The notes: generated by a model from the letters alone, not told the origin. A stretch of DNA of 9,248 nucleotides from Syntrophomonadaceae bacterium (GCA_007120815.1 SKMY01000159.1:1-9248); one strand, 5' to 3'; positions 1 to 5,947 are shown, counted from the first letter of the stretch. Numbers and translations: made by a program.

Positions 1-300
1 AAAGGGAAATTTAAATTTCCCGCCGATATGGAGGGGGTGGGCCTTGTGACGCTTTTCCTGGGCCTCCATGGCAATTTCTGCCGTGGAAATAATGGTGGCA
101 TCGAAGTTCTTGGCAATTTCGTAGGCCTCTCCCAGGTGATCAAAATGGCCGTGGGTAACCAGGACGTAATCCGCCTTGAGTTTTTCTGCCGTCAGCCGGG
201 TGTGGGGATTGTCCTTTAAAAAGGGGTCGAAAACAAGGGTTTCCTTACCTTCATCTTCCAGTAAAAAGCAGGCGTGACCGACAAACGTCAGTTTGGGCAC
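1..300 (-). CDS. MBL-fold metal-dependent hydrolase, UPF0173/YtkL-like (N-terminal part; runs off left edge)
   Basis: Reading leftwards from a GTG at 298-300, an open frame of 100 codons reaches the window edge, so only the N-terminal part is present. The protein begins MPKLTFVGHACFLLEDEGK and has the metallo-beta-lactamase metal motif THGHFDHLG (H-x-H-x-D-H) around residues 52-60. Seen: the short GHACF start, a following DPFLKDNP segment and then the HxHxDH motif. This arrangement is typical of the UPF0173 (B. subtilis YtkL) family, soluble hydrolases of about 225 residues with unknown substrate. An AAGAGGTG ribosome binding site lies about six bases before the GTG, which supports this start. 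The gene is transcribed away from the HD-domain gene and has its own promoter. The catalytic fold is confident; the substrate is unknown. Confidence 0.88.
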   Translation of the reverse strand, partial: MPKLTFVGHACFLLEDEGKETLVFDPFLKDNPHTRLTAEKLKADYVLVTHGHFDHLGEAYEIAKNFDATIISTAEIAMEAQEKRHKAHPLHIGGKFKFPF

Positions 301-335
301 AGAAAACACCTCTTTCCTAAATGATTGATATGAGC

Positions 336-364
336 ATTATACCATAAATGACAAAATATGAAAA
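336..364 (-). promoter_or_regulatory. Predicted sigma-A promoter of the MBL-fold gene
   Basis: On the minus strand a perfect TATAAT (336-341) is preceded by TGG, giving an extended -10. A weaker -35 (TTTTCA, 359-364) lies 17 bases upstream. The predicted start falls about 25-30 bases before the GTG at 300, leaving room for the ribosome binding site. Confidence 0.65.
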
Positions 365-399
365 ATGCCAGAAGCGCTACTTCTTTCACGGATGGGGCG

Positions 400-428
400 T
401 TGACAATTCCGGATAAAGGTGGTAAGAT
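400..428 (+). promoter_or_regulatory. Predicted sigma-A promoter of the HD-domain gene
   Basis: A perfect TTGACA (400-405) and TAAGAT (423-428) are separated by exactly 17 bases. This is a near-consensus housekeeping promoter, diverging from the promoter of the MBL-fold gene. The leader to the preferred ATG at 509 would be about 75 bases. Confidence 0.72.
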
Positions 429-508
429 AAGATTAAATATAACTAATAAGGTAAGTAATTAAAGGCGGGGTAATTAACATGCCTGCCTGGAGAATGGGAG
501 GGTTTATT

Positions 509-1246
509 ATGTTAGCTGCAAAATGCCCCGGTCAAGACCGGAGAAACTGGAAGCCGGAGGATATCTTTGAGCAGGCGTGCCCACACTGTGGTCATGAAAT
601 CGAGTTTTGGAAAACTGACGCCAAAAGGACCTGTTCCCAGTGCCACGAACAGGTTTTAAACCCCAGGTTCAACCTGGGCTGTGCGCTGTGGTGCGCCTAT
701 GCCGACCAGTGTGTGGGTGATATCTCCAGCATTTTTACCGAAAGACCCGAAGCCCTGAAAGATCGCCTGGAAATTGAAGCCCGCCGGTTTTTCAAGGAAG
801 AAAAAGAACGCTTTCGCTTCACCGAGGAGGCGGCCCGGGTTGCCTCCACGCTTTTAGAAACCGAGAAGGAGGCCGACCCTCCCGTGGTCATTGCGTCGGT
901 ACTGCTGCACGATGTGGGGTACAGCCGGTGCAAAGAAGAAGGAAAAGGTGAGGAGGAAATGGGGCGGTGTGTTCCGGAAAAAAGCAGGTTGGTTGCGGAC
1001 CAGATCATGAAAGATCTCACCCTGCCCCAGCCGGTACGGGAAAAAGCCCTGGCCATTATTTCCGGGGAAACGCTGCCGGGAGACCCGGACAAAAATGCCC
1101 GACTTTGGCACGATGTGCTGGAGATTACACGATTTAAAGAGGGGTACCGTAACGTGCCCGAGGAAGAGAAAAAAAGCGGCAAAGAAGCTTTGCTGGAAAG
1201 GTTAAAAAGCGAAAACGCCCGCAGGCGCTTGGAGTACCTGGTTTAG
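509..1246 (+). CDS. Zinc-ribbon / HD-domain putative phosphohydrolase
   Basis: This is a 245-residue protein from the ATG at 509. That start is preferred because GGGAGGG (496-502) sits six bases before it; an in-frame ATG at 479 would add ten residues but has a poorer site. Seen: an N-terminal four-cysteine zinc ribbon (CPHC at 24-27, CSQC at 42-45), a second cysteine cluster C58-x3-C62-x5-C68 in LGCALWCAYADQC, a charged helical stretch (about 80-120), and the HD dyad H134-D135 in SVLLHDVGY. D202 may be the distal metal Asp. HD proteins are metal-dependent phosphohydrolases or nucleotide-binding domains. The first HD histidine is not obvious (FTEEAARVA at 104-112), so activity is not assured. 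The extra cysteines could bind zinc or an Fe-S cluster. It has its own promoter and is convergent with the rrf2 gene. The substrate is unknown. Confidence 0.85.
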   Translation: MLAAKCPGQDRRNWKPEDIFEQACPHCGHEIEFWKTDAKRTCSQCHEQVLNPRFNLGCALWCAYADQCVGDISSIFTERPEALKDRLEIEARRFFKEEKERFRFTEEAARVASTLLETEKEADPPVVIASVLLHDVGYSRCKEEGKGEEEMGRCVPEKSRLVADQIMKDLTLPQPVREKALAIISGETLPGDPDKNARLWHDVLEITRFKEGYRNVPEEEKKSGKEALLERLKSENARRRLEYLV

Positions 1247-1258
1247 GTTAACCCGGCA

Positions 1259-1296
1259 AAACCAGGGGGACGGTTCTAAACCAGGGGGACGGTTCT
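1259..1296 (+). repeat. Two perfect tandem copies of a 19-bp unit (GGGGGACGGTTCT type)
   Basis: The 19-base unit AAACCAGGGGGACGGTTCT occurs twice without a gap (1259-1277, 1278-1296), starting 12 bases after the HD gene stop. AGGGGGAC of the second copy (1283-1290) is complementary to GTCCCCCT (1314-1321) across a 23-base loop, so the RNA or single strand can fold. From memory, GGGGACGGTTCT-like words are dispersed in many copies in several clostridial genomes, resembling REP elements; I could not check this here. Confidence 0.8.
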
Positions 1297-1380
1297 TGTG
1301 GATCGGCAGAGTAGTCCCCCTATTCCCTAACCCAATTGTGAAACCGCAGGGGTAAAGGGCAGCGTTCCAAAAATCCCACC

Positions 1381-1435
1381 CAGCCTGACCACTCCGGCAG
1401 TCAGGCTGATGGTGACAGCCTGACCACTAAGGCAG
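1381..1435. repeat. Three-arm repeat (direct plus inverted) over the rrf2 3' end; possible weak terminator
   Basis: Two 20-base direct copies (1381-1400 and 1416-1435, 18/20 identical, beginning CAGCCTGACCACT) flank an inverted 9-base arm GTCAGGCTG (1400-1408). The central arm can pair perfectly with 1381-1389 (10-base loop) or with 1416-1424 (7-base loop), so the two hairpins exclude each other. The second direct copy covers the TAG stop of the rrf2 gene (1427-1429) and its last codons. In the rrf2 direction, the outer hairpin is followed after seven bases by ATTTTT, which would be a weak intrinsic terminator. Confidence 0.7.
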
Positions 1436-1858
1436 GGCGGCATATTCAGGCCTGGAGGCAAAGGATTGGGCCAGCTCAAGGATGTTAGTTTGCTCCAGTT
1501 CCTGGAGCATTTTTTCCTGGGCCCGCTTCCAGATCTGGTGCAGGGGGCAAAAGCTCGTTTTTCTACAGTAATCATTGCTTTTCAGGCACCGGCTGATCCC
1601 GATAGGTCCATCGAATATTTCCACAACCTGTTTCAGGGTGATGTTCTCTGGTTTAACAGCTAAACGGATGCCTCCCCTTGCTCCCCGGGAACTCACGATC
1701 AGCCCGTTTTTTTGCAGTTTAGATACCAGCTGGGCCACCAGGGTAATTGGAATGTCGTGGGAGCCGGCAATATCCTGGGAGGACAGCAGTTTATCACTTT
1801 CCCTGCGGGCCAGTTCGGCCAGGATGTTGATGGCGTATTCCGCTTTTTTAGAGATCAT
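1427..1858 (-). CDS. Rrf2/IscR-family Fe-S cluster-type transcriptional regulator
   Basis: This is a 143-residue protein starting MISKKAEYA at the ATG 1856-1858, preceded seven bases upstream by GGAGGAA. An upstream in-frame ATG would be 19 codons longer, but its extension overlaps the promoter and ribosome binding site, so it is rejected. Seen: the Rrf2 winged helix-turn-helix (about 1-75), with recognition region IPITLVAQLVSKLQKNGL and wing SSRGARGGIRLA, a dimer helix, and cysteines C91, C98, C104 followed by H107 (CPLH). Known: in IscR, C92/C98/C104/H107 hold a [2Fe-2S] cluster; NsrR and RirA use related spacings. Here the first gap is Cx6C. Position 43, Glu in E. coli IscR and important for site choice, is Gln. 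The gene diverges from the AAA+/VWA/cooC run, so control of that run, itself, or both by Fe-S, redox or gas status is plausible but inferred. Confidence 0.92.
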   Translation of the reverse strand: MISKKAEYAINILAELARRESDKLLSSQDIAGSHDIPITLVAQLVSKLQKNGLIVSSRGARGGIRLAVKPENITLKQVVEIFDGPIGISRCLKSNDYCRKTSFCPLHQIWKRAQEKMLQELEQTNILELAQSFASRPEYAALP

Positions 1859-1888
1859 GTCAATTTCCTCCATAATCTTTACTGAATA

Positions 1889-1913
1889 GGTAATAATTAA
1901 TATATACTTTACC
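1889..1913. promoter_or_regulatory. Candidate Rrf2 operator: 25-bp imperfect palindrome GGTAA-N15-TTACC
   Basis: The inverted arms GGTAA (1889-1893) and TTACC (1909-1913) flank an AT-rich centre. The site covers the predicted -10 region of the rrf2 promoter. Its 25-bp length matches the usual footprint of Rrf2 dimers, so it is a good autoregulation operator candidate. Binding is inferred. Confidence 0.45.
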
Positions 1914-1934
1914 ATACCGGGGGGAAAAATACAA
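1906..1934 (-). promoter_or_regulatory. Predicted promoter of the rrf2 gene
   Basis: On the minus strand TTGTAT (complement of 1929-1934) and TAAAGT (complement of 1906-1911) are 17 bases apart, each matching the sigma-A consensus at four of six positions. The position, about 50 bases upstream of the rrf2 start codon, is suitable. Confidence 0.45.
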
Positions 1935-1950
1935 CGGAACCGCCAGAAAG

Positions 1951-1977
1951 AATAACAAATTGTGTGCGCAAGTTATT
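1951..1977. promoter_or_regulatory. Second inverted repeat in the divergent region (AATAAC-N15-GTTATT)
   Basis: Perfect 6-base arms (1951-1956 and 1972-1977) are separated by 15 bases, the same arm spacing as the palindrome at 1889-1913. It lies between the divergent genes, about 70 bases upstream of the -10 box of the plus-strand run. It could be a regulator site; base matching to the first palindrome is poor, so the link is tentative. Confidence 0.3.
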
Positions 1978-2047
1978 TTAATCTAATAAAATATACTTTC
2001 TTTTTAGCAATCTCTTCCCAAGGGTGTTTTTTTTGCGCATTTTTATG

Positions 2048-2053
2048 TATAAT
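2048..2053 (+). promoter_or_regulatory. Predicted -10 box of the AAA+/VWA/cooC run
   Basis: A perfect TATAAT lies about 50 bases before the TTG start. No good -35 is seen at 16-18 bases (TGTTTT at 2025-2030 is the closest), so the promoter may need an activator. The expected transcript start near 2060 makes the in-frame ATG at 2059 an unlikely translation start. Confidence 0.5.
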
Positions 2054-2103
2054 AGTAAATGCTGGCACTTTTGCCGCACGTTAGATGGAAAGGAAGATGT
2101 GCA

Positions 2104-2997
2104 TTGAATATGACTCTGGATGAGCTTCGCAAGGCTCTGGAAAACGTGGGATATATTTGCGATGATGAAGCGTCACTGACGGTTTTCCTGGCTTTGACGC
2201 TCAAAAAGCCGATTTTAATTGAAGGCCCTCCCGGTGTAGGAAAGACGGAGATGGGCAAGGTTTTGGCCGAGGTTTTTAACACGGAACTAATCCGTCTGCA
2301 GTGTTATGAGGGGTTGGATGAGAACAAGTCCCTCTACGAGTGGAACTACCAGAAGCAGCTGTTGAAAATCCAGATCGGCCGCCTGGGTGAGCCGGGGGGG
2401 AAGCTGGAAGAAGACCTGTTTTCTCCGGAATACCTGTTAGAACGTCCGCTTTTAAAGGCCATTCAAGCCCCGGAAAAAGTTGTGCTGTTGATCGACGAGG
2501 TGGATAAGTCCGATGACGAGTTTGAGGCCTTTCTTTTCGAAGTGCTCTCAGATTTTCAGGTGTCCATTCCCGAACTGGGGACGGTTAAGGCCCGGCAGAT
2601 CCCCATTGTGGTCTTAACCAGCAACAGTGAAAGGGAGCTCTCAGACGGGCTGAAACGCCGCTGTGTGTTCCTTTACCTGGATTTCCCCGGCGTGGAACGG
2701 GAGATCGAGATTATCAAGGCCAAGGTCCCCGAAGCCGGCGATCGGCTGACCACGGAAATAGCCCGGGCGGTGAATTTCATTCGCCAAAATCCCGAAATCA
2801 GAAAGAAGCCCTCTATTGCCGAGACCCTGGACTGGACGCGCGCCCTGGTCAGTTTGAACCGGGATCGACTGCAGAGCAGCACCATTGAGCACACCTTGAA
2901 CCTGCTTTTAAAATCCCGGGCGGATCAGCGGGTTTTCAGGGAACAGATCGGCGCAGAAAACCTGGAGAAGAAAAGCCGTTCCGGGACGGCCAGCTGA
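2104..2997 (+). CDS. MoxR-type AAA+ ATPase (CoxD/NorQ/CbbQ-like)
   Basis: This is a 297-residue cytoplasmic AAA+ ATPase. The TTG at 2104 is preferred because AGGAAG (2091-2096) lies seven bases upstream. An in-frame ATG at 2059 has no ribosome binding site and falls at the predicted transcript start; ATG 2110 is possible. Seen, numbered from the TTG: Walker A GPPGVGKT (41-48), Walker B VVLLIDEVD (126-134), sensor 1 VVLTSNS around N174, the arginine pair in LSDGLKRRCVFLYLDFP (R185, R186), and a sensor-2-like C-terminal helical domain with KPSIAETLDWTRAL. Known: MoxR-type ATPases form hexamers that work with VWA-domain partners to insert cofactors or remodel metalloenzymes (CoxD/CoxE, NorQ/NorD, CbbQ/CbbO). 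Such a VWA gene follows after 26 bases. The target enzyme is not visible; the neighbouring cooC suggests a nickel or CODH-type protein. Confidence 0.93.
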   Translation: MNMTLDELRKALENVGYICDDEASLTVFLALTLKKPILIEGPPGVGKTEMGKVLAEVFNTELIRLQCYEGLDENKSLYEWNYQKQLLKIQIGRLGEPGGKLEEDLFSPEYLLERPLLKAIQAPEKVVLLIDEVDKSDDEFEAFLFEVLSDFQVSIPELGTVKARQIPIVVLTSNSERELSDGLKRRCVFLYLDFPGVEREIEIIKAKVPEAGDRLTTEIARAVNFIRQNPEIRKKPSIAETLDWTRALVSLNRDRLQSSTIEHTLNLLLKSRADQRVFREQIGAENLEKKSRSGTAS

Positions 2998-3023
2998 AAA
3001 GGATTAAAGAAAGAAAAGGTGAA

Positions 3024-4556
3024 ATGATGACCCGCAAGAATCAGGCGTCAAAAAACCCGCTGCACCCTTTACCAAAGCACGGTGAAGAAAATCACGCAGC
3101 CCATAACACCCACGACACCCATAACCACCCTGACAATAGGGGCGTTGATTCCAAACATTCCCAGTGTGCTGAGGCAGAGGGATGCCGTGGTTTTTCGTGC
3201 TCCCACGGTTCAAGCAAAATTCCCGAATACCTGGAGAATAACCTGATCCGCTTTGTTTATCTGTTGCGGGCCGAAGGGGTGCGCATCGGCACCTCCGAAG
3301 TCATTGATGCCCTTCAGGCCCTGCAGCACGTTTCCATAGAAAAACGAAATGAAGTTCATTCGGCCTTAAAAGCCACGCTGGTAAAAAAATCTGAAGACCA
3401 GGCGCTTTTTAACCGCACCTTTGATTATTTTTTTACCTCTTCGGAAACCCGGGAAGCATACAGGCAGCAAAGGCAGCAGAAAATGCTGGAACACGAACAA
3501 AAGCTACAGGAAGCCGAGGAGATATTCAATTTCCGGGGAGAGCAGATGGAACTGACCGACATGGAGAAAACCGTGTACGCCTACATGCCGGAGCAGGATA
3601 AACAGCGGCTGCAGGAGTTCATGGAAATGAACAAGAGCCGCGATACCTTGAAGCAGGAGTACCGGCCTTTCCTGGAAGCTCTGGTCAAAGGGCGGCTCAA
3701 CTTCTGGCACAAGCAGCTGGGACGGGATATCCGGGACAAAGTGTCCCGGCCGGATGTGGGGGATGAACAGCTAAATTCCATCCGTGACGCCATGGGCGCA
3801 GGCAGCCGAAGAGGTGGAAACAGCATTTTATCCGAGGATATGCAGTATATCGCCCGGAAAGACCTGCCCCGGGCCACGGTGCTTATCCGTAAAATGGCCC
3901 GTCTGCTGGCGACCCGCATTTCTCGCCGCTACCGGGTCACCCGGAAGCGTAACCAGCTGGATCTGCGTTCAACCATCCGGGGCAGTATTCAGTACGGGGG
4001 CGCGCCCTTTAAGCTGCAGTACAAGAGCCGCCGGATCCGCAAGCCGAAGCTGCTTCTGCTCTGTGATGTTTCCGGGTCCATGATCCGCTACACCAGCTTC
4101 GTCCTGCAGTTCATTTACGGTTTGAACGCGGCCGTGCAGCGCATTGAAAGCTTTGTGTTTTCGGAAAACGTGGAGCGGGTGACCTCGTATTTTCAGCAGG
4201 GGAAGGATTTTAACAAGACCATGGCTTCCCTGGTCCGTGAAAGCAGCCAGTGGGGCGGGGGCACAAGCCTTCACAAGGCCCTTAAATCGCTGCTTCAAGA
4301 TTACAGCGAGGAATTAACCCGGAATACCATCGTCATTATTGTCAGCGACACCCGGACCATCAGGCACAAGGATGCGCTGGAGGAGCTGAACAAGGTGAAA
4401 GACCGGGTGAAGGAAATTCTTTGGCTCAATACCCTGCCGGCCGAAGATTGGGAAAAATATTCCACGGTTTCAACCTTTCAAAATGCGGCCACCATGTTCC
4501 CCTGCAACACCTTGTCGGACCTGGAGCAGGTCATGTCCAAAAAACTGTTGGCCTGA
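3024..4556 (+). CDS. CoxE-like VWA-domain protein with His/Cys-rich N-terminal extension
   Basis: This is a 510-residue protein. ATG 3024 and ATG 3027 are adjacent; AAAGGTG (3015-3021) fits 3027 slightly better. Seen: residues 14-61 contain nine His (14, 19, 24, 27, 30, 33, 35, 45, 61) and three Cys (48, 54, 59), a likely disordered metal-binding tail. A helical CoxE-like region follows from about 66 (IPEYLENNLIRFVYLLRAEG), with a charged Gln/Glu-rich, coiled-coil-like stretch at about 148-175. The VWA domain has a complete MIDAS: D348-x-S350-x-S352 (DVSGSM), T414 (GGGTSL) and D442 (SDTRT). No signal peptide or membrane segment is seen. Known: VWA partners of MoxR ATPases act as adaptors binding the client through the MIDAS metal. 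The gene sits 26 bases behind the AAA+ gene, so a pair is near certain. The metal-binding role of the tail is inferred. Confidence 0.9.
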   Translation: MMTRKNQASKNPLHPLPKHGEENHAAHNTHDTHNHPDNRGVDSKHSQCAEAEGCRGFSCSHGSSKIPEYLENNLIRFVYLLRAEGVRIGTSEVIDALQALQHVSIEKRNEVHSALKATLVKKSEDQALFNRTFDYFFTSSETREAYRQQRQQKMLEHEQKLQEAEEIFNFRGEQMELTDMEKTVYAYMPEQDKQRLQEFMEMNKSRDTLKQEYRPFLEALVKGRLNFWHKQLGRDIRDKVSRPDVGDEQLNSIRDAMGAGSRRGGNSILSEDMQYIARKDLPRATVLIRKMARLLATRISRRYRVTRKRNQLDLRSTIRGSIQYGGAPFKLQYKSRRIRKPKLLLLCDVSGSMIRYTSFVLQFIYGLNAAVQRIESFVFSENVERVTSYFQQGKDFNKTMASLVRESSQWGGGTSLHKALKSLLQDYSEELTRNTIVIIVSDTRTIRHKDALEELNKVKDRVKEILWLNTLPAEDWEKYSTVSTFQNAATMFPCNTLSDLEQVMSKKLLA

Positions 4557-4604
4557 TAAGGTTAAACGGCCCGCTTGATGGGGAAGTAATAGATCATACT
4601 AAAC

Positions 4605-4616
4605 GAAAGGAGGTGG
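4605..4616 (+). promoter_or_regulatory. Near-perfect Shine-Dalgarno sequence without a well-placed start codon
   Basis: GAAAGGAGGTGG is an almost ideal anti-16S match, but no in-frame ATG, GTG or TTG lies 5-10 bases downstream. The first in-frame start of the cooC frame is GTG 4635, 18 bases away, and the family-like start is ATG 4680. Small CCGG and CTGCCGGCAG palindromes lie between and could fold the leader. Confidence 0.55.
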
Positions 4617-4679
4617 CATCCGGCTGCCTTACCGGTGTGTAAAAACCTGCCGGCAGATGAAAAGGCACCGGATGAAAAA

Positions 4680-5441
4680 ATGGGAAAAGAAGTCGTTATT
4701 GCTGTAGCCGGAAAAGGAGGAACAGGCAAAACTACCTTTACAGCGCTGCTGTTGCGCTACCTGACCACACACTACAAGGATAAGTCCATCCTGGCGGTGG
4801 ACGCCGATGCCAACGCCAACCTGAATGAAGCCCTGGGATTGGACGTAGAAGAAACCATCTCTACCACCCTGGAGCAGACCAAGGACCCTCGCTCGGTCCC
4901 CTCGGGCATGACAAAAGATATGTTTATCCAGATGCGCATTAACCAGGCGCTGGTAGAGTCCGACCAGATCGACCTGTTGGTTATGGGTAACCCCACCGGG
5001 CCGGGCTGTTACTGTTTCCCCAACGACCTGCTGAAAAACTACCTGGAAAAGCTCAGAGAAAACTATGACTACGTTGCCGTGGACAATGAAGCGGGAATGG
5101 AGCACTTAAGCCGCCGGACCATCGACGATATCGATTACCTGATCGTTACCAGCGATTCAACGGCCAGGGGTGTGCGCTCCGCCGCCCGGGTTTACGATAT
5201 CGTGAAAAACGTGAAGATGAAGGTAGATAAAGTATTTCTGGTGATCTCCAGGAGCCAGAACGAAAACGTTGCAGCGCTCCAGCCGGAAATTGATAAAACC
5301 GGCCTGGAACTGATCGGTACCGTGCCCCTGGACGACCAGGTCATGGAATTCGATTTAAACGGCAAGCCCCTCTTTGACCTGCCCGACACGTCCAAAGCGG
5401 TGCAGGCCGTGGAGAAAATCGTCGCCAAGTTGCAGATATAG
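4680..5441 (+). CDS. cooC: CooC-type nickel-insertion ATPase (CODH maturation, MinD/ParA-like)
   Basis: This is a 253-residue P-loop ATPase of the SIMIBI class. Seen, from the ATG at 4680: deviant Walker A GKGGTGKTT with signature lysine K12 and K17 (11-19), LAVDADANANLNEALG (39-53), the C110-x-C112 pair in GPGCYCFPNDLL, DNEAGMEHLSRR (135-146), and TSDSTARGVRSAARV. Known: in Carboxydothermus CooC1 the equivalent CxC binds nickel at the dimer interface, and ATP hydrolysis drives Ni insertion into the C-cluster of CO dehydrogenase; AcsF is the acetyl-CoA synthase counterpart. Length and N-terminus fit the family with ATG 4680; a GTG at 4635 would add 15 charged residues (see the ribosome-site entry). 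It follows the VWA gene on the same strand. No CODH or ACS gene is in the window, so the client is unknown, and AcsF or a CooC paralogue for another Ni protein is possible. Confidence 0.9.
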   Translation: MGKEVVIAVAGKGGTGKTTFTALLLRYLTTHYKDKSILAVDADANANLNEALGLDVEETISTTLEQTKDPRSVPSGMTKDMFIQMRINQALVESDQIDLLVMGNPTGPGCYCFPNDLLKNYLEKLRENYDYVAVDNEAGMEHLSRRTIDDIDYLIVTSDSTARGVRSAARVYDIVKNVKMKVDKVFLVISRSQNENVAALQPEIDKTGLELIGTVPLDDQVMEFDLNGKPLFDLPDTSKAVQAVEKIVAKLQI

Positions 5442-5477
5442 TTGGAGACGCTCAGCAAGCATAGGAGGTTTATGTCA

Positions 5478-5936
5478 ATGAAAGGCCCTTTGTCAGCAAA
5501 AGATATCCAGGCTATATTACCCCATCGCTACCCCTTTCTCCTGGTTGATCGCATTGAAGAGGTGGTTCAAGGAGAAAAGGCCACGGGTATTAAGAATGTC
5601 ACCCTCAACGAGCCGTTTTTCCAGGGGCACTTTCCCGGTGAACCCATTATGCCCGGTGTTTTAATCGTGGAAGCCATGGCCCAGGTGGGGGCGGTTGCCC
5701 TTTTGGGCGGAGAGGAAAACCGGGGCAAGCTGGTTCTTTTCACCGGCATCAACAAGTTCCGGTTTAAAGAAATGGTCCGGCCCGGGGATACCCTGGTGAT
5801 GGAGGTCACCCTCACGGGGATACGGGGGAATTTCGGCCGGGGCGAGGGGACGGTAAAGGTGGGTGAAAAGATTGTTGCCTCCGGGGAATTATTGTTTGCG
5901 GTGGTTGATGGGAACCCGGAGAATAGAGAATCTTGA
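5478..5936 (+). CDS. fabZ: 3-hydroxyacyl-[acyl-carrier-protein] dehydratase FabZ
   Basis: This is a 152-residue hot-dog-fold enzyme that dehydrates (3R)-hydroxyacyl-ACP to trans-2-enoyl-ACP in cytoplasmic type II fatty acid synthesis. Seen: [13 protein letters not shown] (14-26), the catalytic His H51 in [14 protein letters not shown], the catalytic Glu E65 in LIVEAMAQ, and [17 protein letters not shown] near the middle. The length is usual for FabZ (about 140-155). AGGAGG (5463-5468) is nine bases before ATG 5478 and three before ATG 5472; the TTG at 5442 is too far upstream, so 5478 is preferred. It begins 36 bases after cooC with no terminator between, so co-transcription with the metallocentre genes is likely even though the function is unrelated. 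A hairpin follows its stop. Confidence 0.95.
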   Translation: MKGPLSAKDIQAILPHRYPFLLVDRIEEVVQGEKATGIKNVTLNEPFFQGHFPGEPIMPGVLIVEAMAQVGAVALLGGEENRGKLVLFTGINKFRFKEMVRPGDTLVMEVTLTGIRGNFGRGEGTVKVGEKIVASGELLFAVVDGNPENRES

Positions 5937-5947
5937 GAGAATCCTAG

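Noticed and set aside
1259..1435. Possible CRISPR array from the clustered repeats
   Set aside because: Repeats are only two or three copies, tandem or inverted, without regular spacers and without cas genes.
2059..2103. Earlier ATG start for the AAA+ ATPase at 2059
   Set aside because: No ribosome binding site precedes it and it coincides with the expected transcript start after TATAAT at 2048-2053; TTG 2104 has a well-spaced AGGAAG.
3784..4298. Overlapping frames on both strands inside the VWA gene
   Set aside because: They lie within the VWA frame whose MIDAS residues are all in the chosen frame; no independent start signals.
4421..4642. A 73-codon frame bridging the VWA 3' end and the cooC leader
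   Set aside because: Out-of-frame reading of the VWA gene with no start signals; its last codons only happen to include the strong ribosome binding site.
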